From Polyangiaceae bacterium (GTDB taxonomy: Bacteria; Myxococcota_A; Polyangia; Polyangiales; Polyangiaceae), in NCBI GenBank assembly GCA_025937785.1, contig JAICQQ010000007.1, forward strand, positions 1-64,000: a stretch of 64,000 nucleotides of DNA, given 5' to 3'. Shown here in pieces: positions 51,018 through 60,447 of this stretch. The notes under the pieces were generated by a model. The model did not search any database, was not told the origin of the DNA, and worked only from the letters and a program-made list of their open reading frames with translations. Each line of letters opens with the position of its first letter. Positions within the stretch are counted from its first letter, which is position 1. The position numbers and the translations under genes were made by a program.

Positions 51018-51221
51018 CGTTAAATAGTTATCTATATGTTATGGAGCGCTACGGATCACCGCCAGGCGGCGCGGCGTGAGGCCATGTCGGATACGCGCGG
51101 GTGCGGGTTCACCGGCAACCGACATGCTTCGAGCGGCGGTGACAGTCTGAGCTGATTTTGTCGGCAGATTCATGGGTCTCGGTCGATCCGGCGCAGCCCA
51201 ACGCTGCTAGACTCCAGCGTC

Positions 51222-54200
51222 ATGGCCAAGAATTTGCCGCCTGGGGACGGCGACGATCTCACCGTACCACGTCTTCCGTCCGTCCCGCAGCGCCCCGCGC
51301 CCGCCCCGCCGCAGCGCTCGCTCGCTCCACAACGTTCTGCACCTCCGCAGCGCCCAGTACCCCCGCAGCGCCCTGGTACCTCGCAGCGCCCTGGTACTTC
51401 GCAGCGCCCTGCTTCGCAGCGCCCGTCGGGGACACAGCGCCCGCCGGGTTCGAAGCGTCCCTCGCAGCGCCCGTCCGCGCCCGGCCCTGTCAGCGCGGCG
51501 CGTGCTGCCATGGTGGACCCGACCGTGCTCGACGTCACGCAGCGCCTACCGCCGCCGCCGCCGGCGCCCTCCCCGCATTCGCGCGCTCCTGCACCGCCGC
51601 GGCGCTCGGGAGTACCCGGCTCGACACCGGCGCAGGGTTTCCAGGCGAACCCGCCCGCGCCCAGCTCCGCGGCAGGGCTGAGTCCCGCCGCAGGCTTGAG
51701 TCCGCCGGCGGCGCCGAGTCCGCCTCAGCGCAAGCTCGAAACCAAAGCCTCGTCGCCACCCAACACGGGCCTCACGCTGCTCCCGAGCGCGCCGGCGCTG
51801 GACGGTTCGGATTCGATTCACCCTGAGGCGTACGGGCGCGTGGCGCCGGCCGAGCTGGAGCCGAGTCCAGGGCTCTCCGATCGCGAGGGGGTGAGCCGCG
51901 AACTCGTACTGTTGTGTGAGCGTGAGTTGGTGAAGGTGGCCGACCCGGGCCGCAAAGCCCGCCTGCACTACGAGTGTGCCCGGCTCCAAGAGTTCCCCTT
52001 GAGAGATCTGGAGGCCGCGCTCGAAAATTACCAGAAAGCGCGAGCGATCCGCGGCCTGCACGTGCCGACCATCAGCGGTCTCAGGCGCGTCCACATGCAG
52101 CGGGGTGACTGGCAGGCAGCGCTCAAGGTGCTTTCGGAGGAGATCGAGCTGGCCGAATCGCCCGAGCATCGGGGCGCGTTGTTGTTCGAACGCGCGCTGC
52201 TCCTGGAGACCGAGCTCAGGCGGCCGAGTGAGGCCCGTGAATCCTACGAAGACGCGCTCGAGCAACTGCCTGGCGACGCGGCGGTGCTACGTGCCCTCGC
52301 GCGTGCGCGCCGGCGCGACGGCGAGCACTCGGCGCTGCAGAAGACGCTCGAGGCGCAGGCGAATCTCGCGGCGCCCGACCCCGCCCTGCTCTCGGCGCGG
52401 CTCGCCGAGCGGGCACGCGACGTGGAACGGCACTCGGCCGAGTCGCGGCTTTCGGCGGAGCTCTACCAGCGAGCTGCGCTCACCGACGCGACGGCGTCGG
52501 CGGCGCTGCTGCACGCCGTGCGCTTGTTCAGCCAAGACGAGCGGTTCTCGGAAGTGGTGGCGCTCGAGCGGCGGCGTATAGAGCTGTTGTCCGAACCGCG
52601 CCTGCGCGCCGCGTCGCTCGCAGTCACGGCGGATCTGCTGTCAGAGCAGCTGGGGGACGTGACGTCGGCGATCGAGCTCTTGGAGCTCGCGTCACAGATC
52701 GTTCCGAAGGACCCGACACCGCTCGAGCGGCTCGCTCGGCTATACGAGTGCATCGGTGAGCACGAGGCCCAGGCCCGCACGCTCGAGCGCTTGTTCGCGG
52801 GCAGCCACCTGCCGGAACTGAAGCTCGAGTTGTGCTTGAAGCTTTCCGACCTGCACCGAAGCCGGAGGCGAGACGCCGCCGCTGCCAGCCGCTGGCTTCA
52901 GGCGGCGCGCCAGATCGATCCTTCGAATACGGCGACGCTCGACGGTCTCGCGGAGTTGTGTCGCGAGCAGGGCGACTTTACCTCGCTGGTGGCCGTGCTC
53001 ACGCTGCGAGAACGCGCGGCCGATGACGTCGACGTGCGCGCGCAGCTCTTGCTCGAGCTGGCCGAGATCCACGAGCGTCAGCTCGGTGACATCGATCAGG
53101 CGATCATTCACCAGAAGTCGGTGCTGAGCTTGCGCCCCGACCACGCCGGTGCCTTTCGTGGCCTTTCGCGGCTGCTGCGGCTGAAGTACCGCTTTGCGGA
53201 ACTGGTCGAGCTCCACGAGCGCGCGGTCGACCTGGCGAGCGACGAAGCGGACGCGATCAGTCACCTGCTCGAGATGGCGTTGATCCACGAGGACCTGTTG
53301 CAGGCGCCGGCCGCCGCGCTCGCGGTGTTTCGGCGCGTGCTCGAGAAGGATCCCAAGCAGCTGACCGCGCTCCGCGGCGCGCAGCGCTTGGCGGAGGCGA
53401 CAGGTGAACCAGGGCTAGCCGTCGACCTCATCGAACGCGAGATCAAGCTTTCGCGGGGGGAGGCACGCAAGGTACAGTTGATCTTGCGCGCGGCGGAGCT
53501 GTCCGAGCGCCAGCTGGGGGACGAGGGGCGCGCGCGCTCGTTCTTGCTCGACGTGTTGTCGTTCGAGCCCAACAACCGCGCGGCCCTCACGGCGATCGCG
53601 CGCATTCATCGGCGGGCGGGGCGCTACAACGATCTGGCTCAGACCTTGCTGCAAGAGGCGCCGGCGCTGAACGGGCCGGTCGCGCGCGGCGCCCAGCTGT
53701 TGGCGGTGGCGCGCATCGTGGAAGAGCAGTTGGGCGATCGCGAACGCGCGCTCGAGTACTATCGGAATGCGCACGACCAAGACCCGAGCTCCGCAGAAGC
53801 GGCGTACGCGCTCGAGCGAGCCTTGAGCGACGCCGGACGCTTCGACGAGGTGGCGACGCTGCTCGAGCAACGCCTGCCCAGCTTGAAAGACCTGCGCGAT
53901 CGCTACCGCGGAGCCATGGAACTCGCGCGCATTCGCGAGCTGCGGTTGGGTGCCGATGCTCGAGCGCTCGAGGCGTTCGACCTGGCGCTCGAGGCAGAGC
54001 CAGACTCGATCGCGGCGGTGCTCGGGCGCATGCGCTGTCTGGGCCGGCTCGGCAAGTTCGCCGAGTTGGTCAAGGAAACCGACCGCATGCACCGCATGAC
54101 GGAGGACCCCGCGCCGCGGCTTTGGGGGCTGTTGCTCGCTGCAGAACTGCTCGAAGCCGAGCTGGAGCAACCCTCACAGGCGATCTTGCGGTACGAACAA

Positions 54201-56789
54201 GTTTTGGGGCTCGTGCCCAATCACCGCGGAGCCTTGCTGGCGTTGGAACGCCTGTATCTGTCGCAGAAACGCCCCGACGACTTGGTGCGGGTGCTGCAGC
54301 TTCAGGCGCACGCGTTCGGCGCACCCTCCGAGCAGGTCGCGTCGCTCCGAGAGCTGGCGCGGCTCGAGACCAGCGGCGACGATGCGAACGCGCGCCGGCA
54401 GGCGGCGCTCGTCAAGATCTTGATGCAGGCATCGGACGACACGCGCGCGCTGCTGCGGCTCGAACTCTGCTACCTCGCGAGCGGGAACGCCAAGGGCCTG
54501 GCCGAGGTCGATCTGCGCTGGGTCCAGCGGGCGGCTCCCGGCATCGATCGCGCAGCCCACCGCACGCGCCTAGCGGAGTACCTGGAGGCGGTGAATCCGA
54601 TCCGCGGGCGCGACGAACATCGATCGGCGCTGGCCGAGGACGCCGAGAACATCGCGTCGGCGCGGGCCTTGACGCGGCTGGCGGAGGTCGTGGGTGACGT
54701 CGGCTCGATGCGCGAGGCGGCGGAGACCGAGTACTCGGTGGTGCGCTCGCCGGCACGAGCCGCAGCGCTCCTGCGCACCGCCGCACGCCTGGCTTACGGG
54801 GCGGGAGGGCACGAGGAGACCGCCGACATCTTGACGCGCGCGCTCACGCTCGAGCCCGACGACGCCGAGAGCGCCGCGGCACTCCAAGGCGTGCTGATGG
54901 GGCTTGGACAGCACGACAAGCTCATCAGCGTGTTGACCACGGCGGCGATGGCCGCCGAAGATCCGGAAGTGCGCGCGGGTCACTGGATCTCGGTGGCGCG
55001 CCTGATGGCCGGGGTGCGCGGAGACGTGGGAGCTGGTATCGCGGCCCTCTCGCGCGTAGCCTTGACGCATCCCGGGCATCCGGGGATTCTGATCGAGCTC
55101 GCCGAGCTGTACATCCGCGATCGGCAGTGGGGCCCTGCTGCGGAGCGTTTGAACAAAGCGCTGCAGGCCGACCTCGACCTCGAGTCGACGGTCGCGGCAC
55201 GCTTGCGTTTGGCCGAGCTTTATCACGAGCACCTCGAGCGTACCGCCGACGCCGCCGCGCTGCTGCGGCAGATCGTGGCAGAGGTCCCGGACGAACCCCG
55301 AGCGCTCCGTCGCTTGCTGGCCATCGAGATCGACGCGAGCGACGCCAGCGCCGAGGCGACCGCGCAAATCTGGGTGCAGCGTTCCGCGGGCCCGGAGCGG
55401 GCCGCGGCGCTCACGACTCTCGGCCGGCTGCAGCGCGACGCGGGCAAGCTCGACGAGGCGAAGCAAACGCTCGCGCAGGCGGTGGCGCTCGCCGGTCTCT
55501 CCAAGACAGGGGCCGACCGCGATCTGGTACGGATCCTCGAGAAGGAAGCACAGCTCGGTGGGTCCGTGGATTGGTCGGTGTACGCGGCCGCGCTGTCCAC
55601 CTTCTGCAGCGGTGACGCCTCCGTCGAGGCGAAGACGAACGCGCTAGTGGAGGCCTCGACGGTCTTGATCGACAGAATCAACGATCGCGAGCGGGGCTTT
55701 GCTGCCTTGCGCGCGGGACTCAACCTCAAGCCCCAGGACTTTGCTCTGCAAGAAGAGCTGGTGCGCCGGTTGATGCAGGCGAGTCACTTCGATCGTGCCG
55801 TGCCGGAGCTGTACAAGTTGCTCGAGTTGCGGCCGGCGAGGCCGCAAACCTGGGCGGATTTGCAACAAGCCTTCGGCGCGATCGGGAAGAACGCGGAAGC
55901 GCAGCTCGCGCTGGGGCCACTGGTGACGCTCGGCGGTGGCACCGACTTGCAGCGAGCTACCTGGGGCTCTCGGCATCCCAGGTATTCCGCGGTCGCCGAC
56001 GGGAGCGTGAACGATGGCGTGCTCCAGCGCGCCGCTGGCGCGATCCTGCCCGACGGCGTGCGCGCGTTGCTCGGGCAGCTGGCGCAGATCGGACCCAAGG
56101 TGGTTGAAGCCGGGCCCGAGCGGTACGGACTCACCCCGCGCGATCGCATTGGTCAGAAGCTGGGCCATCCTGCGCGCGCGCTCCTCGATCGTGTGGCGCG
56201 GGTGCTCGGGGTCGAAGACATCGATCTGTATGTTGGAGCCGGTGACAGCGGTGTCGACGTGGTGCTCGGTGAATCTACCGGCATCGTGCTCCCGGCGACG
56301 TTCGAGACGCTGCCAGAGGCGCAGCAGGTATTCTGCCTCGTCCGGCAGCTCGCGCGCGTGGCAATGGGCACGCCTGTCGAGGCAGCGCTCGGGACGGAGC
56401 AAACTCTGCTCTTGGTGGCCGCTGCCGCGACAGCGGTAGGCATCGAACCTCCCGCGCCGGTGCCAGGGGCGGACGTGGACGGTCTCGGGCGCCGGCTCGT
56501 GAAGGCCGTGCCCTGGCTTTCCAAGGGCCGCTTCGAAGATGTCGTGCGGCGTTCGGTCGCCGACCAACCTGCCGATCTCGGCGCCACGTTCCGTGCGCTC
56601 AATCGCGGCGCGCTGAGGTTGGCGCTGCTGCTCTCGGACGACCTCGGCTGTCTCGGGCTCTTGAAAGCCAAGGGTCCGCGCCTCTTCGGCATCGAAGCGC
56701 AATCGCTCGGTGCGACGCTCGAAGACCTGCTCAGGTTCTGGATCAGCCCCGATGCCATGGCGATCCGCCGCCAGGTGGGCTTGCTCTGA
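51222..56789 (+). CDS. Giant TPR-repeat protein with Pro/Gln/Arg-rich N-terminus
   Basis: 1,855 residues from ATG 51222. Residues 1-200 are low-complexity with SQRP/PQRP repeats. From about 215 on come many 34-residue helical repeats of TPR type (AAELYQRAALTDATASAAL, YECIGEHEAQARTLERLFAG, ALEYYRNAHDQDPSSAEAAYALERAL). The last 250 residues form a separate alpha/beta-like domain (e.g. LTPRDRIGQKLGHPARALLD, DVVLGESTGIVLPATFETLP) seen in such myxobacterial proteins. No signal peptide, so it is cytoplasmic or recruited by its disordered head. Function unknown; TPR scaffolds of this size are associated with motility and large complexes in myxobacteria. It is monocistronic by position. Confidence 0.8.
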   Translation: MAKNLPPGDGDDLTVPRLPSVPQRPAPAPPQRSLAPQRSAPPQRPVPPQRPGTSQRPGTSQRPASQRPSGTQRPPGSKRPSQRPSAPGPVSAARAAMVDPTVLDVTQRLPPPPPAPSPHSRAPAPPRRSGVPGSTPAQGFQANPPAPSSAAGLSPAAGLSPPAAPSPPQRKLETKASSPPNTGLTLLPSAPALDGSDSIHPEAYGRVAPAELEPSPGLSDREGVSRELVLLCERELVKVADPGRKARLHYECARLQEFPLRDLEAALENYQKARAIRGLHVPTISGLRRVHMQRGDWQAALKVLSEEIELAESPEHRGALLFERALLLETELRRPSEARESYEDALEQLPGDAAVLRALARARRRDGEHSALQKTLEAQANLAAPDPALLSARLAERARDVERHSAESRLSAELYQRAALTDATASAALLHAVRLFSQDERFSEVVALERRRIELLSEPRLRAASLAVTADLLSEQLGDVTSAIELLELASQIVPKDPTPLERLARLYECIGEHEAQARTLERLFAGSHLPELKLELCLKLSDLHRSRRRDAAAASRWLQAARQIDPSNTATLDGLAELCREQGDFTSLVAVLTLRERAADDVDVRAQLLLELAEIHERQLGDIDQAIIHQKSVLSLRPDHAGAFRGLSRLLRLKYRFAELVELHERAVDLASDEADAISHLLEMALIHEDLLQAPAAALAVFRRVLEKDPKQLTALRGAQRLAEATGEPGLAVDLIEREIKLSRGEARKVQLILRAAELSERQLGDEGRARSFLLDVLSFEPNNRAALTAIARIHRRAGRYNDLAQTLLQEAPALNGPVARGAQLLAVARIVEEQLGDRERALEYYRNAHDQDPSSAEAAYALERALSDAGRFDEVATLLEQRLPSLKDLRDRYRGAMELARIRELRLGADARALEAFDLALEAEPDSIAAVLGRMRCLGRLGKFAELVKETDRMHRMTEDPAPRLWGLLLAAELLEAELEQPSQAILRYEQVLGLVPNHRGALLALERLYLSQKRPDDLVRVLQLQAHAFGAPSEQVASLRELARLETSGDDANARRQAALVKILMQASDDTRALLRLELCYLASGNAKGLAEVDLRWVQRAAPGIDRAAHRTRLAEYLEAVNPIRGRDEHRSALAEDAENIASARALTRLAEVVGDVGSMREAAETEYSVVRSPARAAALLRTAARLAYGAGGHEETADILTRALTLEPDDAESAAALQGVLMGLGQHDKLISVLTTAAMAAEDPEVRAGHWISVARLMAGVRGDVGAGIAALSRVALTHPGHPGILIELAELYIRDRQWGPAAERLNKALQADLDLESTVAARLRLAELYHEHLERTADAAALLRQIVAEVPDEPRALRRLLAIEIDASDASAEATAQIWVQRSAGPERAAALTTLGRLQRDAGKLDEAKQTLAQAVALAGLSKTGADRDLVRILEKEAQLGGSVDWSVYAAALSTFCSGDASVEAKTNALVEASTVLIDRINDRERGFAALRAGLNLKPQDFALQEELVRRLMQASHFDRAVPELYKLLELRPARPQTWADLQQAFGAIGKNAEAQLALGPLVTLGGGTDLQRATWGSRHPRYSAVADGSVNDGVLQRAAGAILPDGVRALLGQLAQIGPKVVEAGPERYGLTPRDRIGQKLGHPARALLDRVARVLGVEDIDLYVGAGDSGVDVVLGESTGIVLPATFETLPEAQQVFCLVRQLARVAMGTPVEAALGTEQTLLLVAAAATAVGIEPPAPVPGADVDGLGRRLVKAVPWLSKGRFEDVVRRSVADQPADLGATFRALNRGALRLALLLSDDLGCLGLLKAKGPRLFGIEAQSLGATLEDLLRFWISPDAMAIRRQVGLL

Positions 56790-56906
56790 GCGCTGGTCCG
56801 GCACTCGTTCCTCGCATCCGTCAACAGTCACCCTTCCGCGACGTACACCCGGTGTATCGGCTACTCCCCGCCGCACTCATACGGTGGCGCGGGACTGCGT
56901 GGCGCG

Positions 56907-57965
56907 CTAGCCGGGCGCTTCGAGCGGGCCCAGCGTCACACCCGCGCACTCGCTGACGAAATCGCCGCCTAGGGCTTGAGCGGGCGAGCTCGCGCCGGGC
57001 GCAACGCGGCCGCTCAGAACGGACTCGAGGCAGCGGAGCGCTGCGTCTGCCGTGAACGCGTACGGGTCACCGGTGGTGAGCGTGAGCTCGGTGCGTTGGC
57101 CCGCGGCGTTTCGTGCTTCGCCCCAAAGTTCGGCGCGCGATCTTGCTCGCACGCTGGCATTTGGCCCGGTCACAGCGCGCTCTACCCAGCGCTTCAAGTA
57201 CCGCTCGACGCGCGCGCTGGCGAAGACAGGGCGGAGGGCAGCCAGACCCCTGAGCGCTGGCAGCGCCGGGCGCGGCGTCGCCAGGTACGTGGTGATGCTG
57301 GGGATCCCCGTGGATCGGTAGGCGCTCGACAGATCGGCCAAGGGCACGGCCACGGCGTGGCGGTTACCTGTCGGGAATGGAACCTGCCGCGCCCGAGCGC
57401 CGAGGGGCTCGCTGACGATCGCGCCCTGAACCCGCACTAGGCTCTGCCGCGCCAGGGTGTCGAGCCACGTGTTGACGGTGCCCGGTGACGGTCGCGTGCC
57501 GAGCGTTGCGAAGGCCAGCTCGAGCTCGGTGGCGTCGGGCAGCGCCCGCTGCAGCAGCGCCGCGAGGCAGTCGGTGGGCACGACATCGAAGCCGACTCCG
57601 GGCAGCAGTACGACACCTGCCTGCACGGCATCAGCATGGCGCGGCCAGATCGCCTCGAACACGGCGAACTCGCCCGTGATGTCCAGGTAGTGGCTGCGGG
57701 TGCGCAGGCAGGCGTCCACCAGCGGCGCAGAGGTGGTGCGAAAGGGCCCCGCCATGTGCAGCACCGCTCGAAAGCCGTGGAGCTCGCGCCTGACGTGCTC
57801 CGGATCGTCGAGGTCGAAGACGCGCAGCTCGAGCCCCAGCCGCTCGGCGAGGGGTGCGAGCTTGCTGTAGTTACGGCCCGCGAGCACCGGCGTGAGCCCC
57901 CGCGCCTTCGCCAGCTCCGCAGTGAGGGTTCCAGTGTAGCCGGTCGCGCCGTACAACATCCACAT
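56907..57965 (-). CDS. Saccharopine-dehydrogenase-like oxidoreductase
   Basis: 352 residues; start is ATG 57965 or 57959. MLYGATGYTGTLTAELAKARG is the NAD(P)-binding GATG-x-x-G loop of the saccharopine dehydrogenase NADP-binding family. GLTPVLAGRNYSKLAPLAERL and FRAVLHMAGPFRTTSAPLVD (AGPF) and HYLDITGEFAVFEA (LDITGE) are the family signatures. Members include trans-acting enoyl reductases and putative lipid-linked reductases. Exact substrate unknown. It is divergent from the DUF3160 gene, and the 186-base gap between them contains a sigma-54 promoter pointing to the latter. Confidence 0.85.
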   Translation of the reverse strand: MWMLYGATGYTGTLTAELAKARGLTPVLAGRNYSKLAPLAERLGLELRVFDLDDPEHVRRELHGFRAVLHMAGPFRTTSAPLVDACLRTRSHYLDITGEFAVFEAIWPRHADAVQAGVVLLPGVGFDVVPTDCLAALLQRALPDATELELAFATLGTRPSPGTVNTWLDTLARQSLVRVQGAIVSEPLGARARQVPFPTGNRHAVAVPLADLSSAYRSTGIPSITTYLATPRPALPALRGLAALRPVFASARVERYLKRWVERAVTGPNASVRARSRAELWGEARNAAGQRTELTLTTGDPYAFTADAALRCLESVLSGRVAPGASSPAQALGGDFVSECAGVTLGPLEAPG

Positions 57966-58002
57966 CGAGGTCACCGTACTCGACCCCTCGCTTTGGGCAA
58001 GG

Positions 58003-58019
58003 CTGGCACGAGCGTTGCT
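58003..58019 (+). promoter_or_regulatory. Sigma-54 (-24/-12) promoter
   Basis: CTGGCACGAGCGTTGCT matches the sigma-54 consensus TGGCACG-N4-TTGCW at every conserved base, with GG (58005) and GC (58017) exactly ten bases apart. Transcription would start near 58030, giving a leader of about 120 bases to the DUF3160 lipoprotein. An NtrC-type activator is encoded at 45158. Confidence 0.75.
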
Positions 58020-58024
58020 CTTAC

Positions 58025-58039
58025 TGTGCCGTTGGCACA
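58025..58039 (+). promoter_or_regulatory. Palindrome near the sigma-54 start site
   Basis: TGTGCC-GTT-GGCACA is a perfect 6-bp inverted repeat with a three-base spacer at the predicted start of transcription. It may be a repressor or activator site. No known consensus identified. Confidence 0.4.
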
Positions 58040-58151
58040 CCAGCTATGGGAAGATCCGCGAAAAAACGCCGAGGTCGGCCTCCGAAATGGGGCAACGTGA
58101 TCGCGGTCTGGCACAGTCGGTGAGCCACAATCCGAGAAGGAGCGAGAACCC

Positions 58152-60404
58152 GTGCGTACGCAACTCATCGTTTCCACCCTCATCACCGCCGGCTTACTGG
58201 CGGCGTGCTCTGGCTCGACCGAGCCGGGCGGACCGGCCCCCGGCGATCCCCCCGGCGACCACTCCGAAGACTCGGGCATCCCGGTGCGGCTCGAGCTGAA
58301 CTCGGAGGGCGCAGCGGAGATCGAAGGTCAGGTGGCGGACGCGAAGCAGCACGACGCGGCGTCGCTTCAGGCTGCGTACCCCGTCTCGTTCTCGGAAGGC
58401 CTGGGCTATGGCCTCGCCGACGTGCAGAACCTCGACCTGATTCAGGCATCGGAGCTGGGGCTGAACGATGCCGAACTCGAGAAACTCGGAGCGAACGGGT
58501 TCGTGATTTCGAGCCGCCTCGCCTATCCCAGCTTTCCCTACGCCTACGCCGCCATCTACGTGCACGATCTGCCGGTGTTCGTGAGCGGCGACATGGTGCT
58601 CGAAGCCGTGCATCGCTCGTATGACGACATGCTGCAGGCGATCGAACAAGAGGTGCTCATCCCGCGCGTGCAGCGGCTCCTGGAATCGATGCGCGCGCGG
58701 TTGGCGCAGGGTGGATCCGGGCTGACGGAGCAAGCCGCCGTGGACGCGGACTTCTACCTCGCCGTGGCTCAAAGCCTGCTCGTCGGGAGCCCGAGTCAGC
58801 CGGTGGCAGGTGCCAAGAGCGAAGACATCGCGTCGTTTCTGGCTGACGCCGAAGCCGCCGACGGCGAGCAGCAAAGGACCATGTTCGGCGTTGCGCGCCT
58901 CTTCGATTTCTCGCAATTCAAGCCCCGCGGTCACTACACCGACACGGAGGCGCTCGAACGCTATTTCCGCGCGATGATGTGGCTGGGGCGCATCGACTTC
59001 CGAATGATCGAGACTACCCCCGAAGGTGAACGGGTCTTCCGGCGCCGGCAGCTCGAGGCTGCCTTGGCCATGCGCGCGCTGATGGATGCGGCCGCGTTGG
59101 AAGACTGGGCGGGGGTCGATCGCACCATCACCGCGTTCGTCGGCGAACACGACTACATGATCGTCCCTGAACTCGATCAGCTGTTGAGCGACCTCGGCAT
59201 TTCGGACTTGGAGGGGCTTGCCGACATCGATGACACCACCATCGCCCAGGCGATCGTCGACGGCAGCTACGGCGAACAGCGGATCGCCAGCCACATCATG
59301 CGCAAGCAGACCGGCGGCGCTTCCGGGACCTTCCCGCTCAACACGAGCTTCGCGTTTTTCGGGCAGCGCTACGTGATCGACAGCCACGTGTTCTCGAACG
59401 TCGTGTACGACCGCACGGCGAAGCGCGTTGTGCCGAACCCGCTCGACGCCGCTTTCGCGGCGTTGAAGAACGATCATGCTTTGAGCCTGCTCGCGAGCGA
59501 GCTCGAAGAGTGGGAGTACGCCGGAGAATTAGCCGCGGTGCGCGCGATCGCGGACGCGCATCCAGAGGCCTATTGGGAGGGGAGCCTGTACACGTCGTGG
59601 CTGGGCGCCCTGCAGACCCTGTCTGCAAACGACTCGACCCAGGGACCCAACGCCGAGGGGCTTCCGAGCGTGGCGCGCAGCGAAGCTTGGGGCCGGCGCT
59701 TGCTGAACACGCAGCTCGGTTCGTGGGCGCAGTTGCGGCACGATACGATCTTGTACGCGAAGCAGTCGTACACCGGCAGCGACGGCTGCGATTTCCCGGA
59801 TGCCTACGTCGACCCTTATCCCGAGCTGTTCCGCAAGCTCGCGAAGTTCGCGGATCAGGGTCAGGCTTTGGTCGACAGCCTCGAGCTGGGGCTCGATGGC
59901 AGCAGCTACCTCGCCGAGCTCATCACCGCCTACTTCGGCAACCTGTCGCGCGTCACCACCACACTGGCCGAGATGGCGGAAGCCCAGCGCACGGGCATGC
60001 CGCATTCCGAAGCGCACCTGACTTTCATCAAGCAGGCGATTCACATCGAAGGCGGTGGTAGCGGTGACCCCTGGCAGACCGGCTGGTACAAGGATCTGTT
60101 CTTCGACCCGAGCGGCGGCTTGCAGCGCGACCCGACCATCGCGGACGTGCACACTGATATCGGTGGCGATCTACCGGTGGCGCGCCCTCCGTCGGTGCTC
60201 CACGTGGGGACCGGCGATCCGCGCATGCTGGTCATGACGGTCGACACCTGCCAGGGACCCCGCGCGTATGCAGGCGCGGTCTTCGCGTACCACGAGCACT
60301 TGGCCGAGGGGTTCACGCGCCTCACGGACGAAGAGTGGTCCGAGAAGCTGTACCAAGACCCGCCGGCCGAAGTGCCCTGGTTGAAGCCCATACTAGCGGA
60401 GTGA
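58152..60404 (+). CDS. DUF3160-family lipoprotein
   Basis: 750 residues from GTG 58152 (GAAGGAGCGAG upstream). The leader ends ITAGLLAACSG with Cys 19 after LLAA: lipoprotein. A short Pro/Gly/Asp linker precedes the DUF3160 domain (about 75-700), with VFVSGDMVLEAVHRSYDDML, QSLLVGSP, FFGQRYVIDSHVFSNVVYD, PNPLDAAFAAL, LLNTQLGSWAQLRHDTILYA, KQSYTGSDGCDFPDAYVDPY, and a C-terminal FTRLTDEEWSEKLYQD. The family is widespread in myxobacteria and cyanobacteria and has no known function. The gene is preceded by a perfect sigma-54 promoter and followed by a hairpin. Confidence 0.9.
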   Translation: MRTQLIVSTLITAGLLAACSGSTEPGGPAPGDPPGDHSEDSGIPVRLELNSEGAAEIEGQVADAKQHDAASLQAAYPVSFSEGLGYGLADVQNLDLIQASELGLNDAELEKLGANGFVISSRLAYPSFPYAYAAIYVHDLPVFVSGDMVLEAVHRSYDDMLQAIEQEVLIPRVQRLLESMRARLAQGGSGLTEQAAVDADFYLAVAQSLLVGSPSQPVAGAKSEDIASFLADAEAADGEQQRTMFGVARLFDFSQFKPRGHYTDTEALERYFRAMMWLGRIDFRMIETTPEGERVFRRRQLEAALAMRALMDAAALEDWAGVDRTITAFVGEHDYMIVPELDQLLSDLGISDLEGLADIDDTTIAQAIVDGSYGEQRIASHIMRKQTGGASGTFPLNTSFAFFGQRYVIDSHVFSNVVYDRTAKRVVPNPLDAAFAALKNDHALSLLASELEEWEYAGELAAVRAIADAHPEAYWEGSLYTSWLGALQTLSANDSTQGPNAEGLPSVARSEAWGRRLLNTQLGSWAQLRHDTILYAKQSYTGSDGCDFPDAYVDPYPELFRKLAKFADQGQALVDSLELGLDGSSYLAELITAYFGNLSRVTTTLAEMAEAQRTGMPHSEAHLTFIKQAIHIEGGGSGDPWQTGWYKDLFFDPSGGLQRDPTIADVHTDIGGDLPVARPPSVLHVGTGDPRMLVMTVDTCQGPRAYAGAVFAYHEHLAEGFTRLTDEEWSEKLYQDPPAEVPWLKPILAE

Positions 60405-60423
60405 TAACTATTCGAAATTACTG

Positions 60424-60447
60424 ACGGGTCGCGATCGCGTGACCCGT
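60424..60447 (+). terminator. Hairpin between the DUF3160 and sigma-factor genes
   Basis: ACGGGTC ... GACCCGT (7-bp arms), with an inner GCG-AT-CGC, begins 19 bases after the DUF3160 stop. It is probably the terminator. It overlaps the first possible start (GTG 60439) of the sigma gene, which argues for a later start. Confidence 0.5.

Noticed and set aside
51000-51060. AT-rich patch before the EF-Tu remnant as a possible attachment site
   Set aside because: No tRNA, integrase or direct repeats near; a deletion or promoter scar is as likely.
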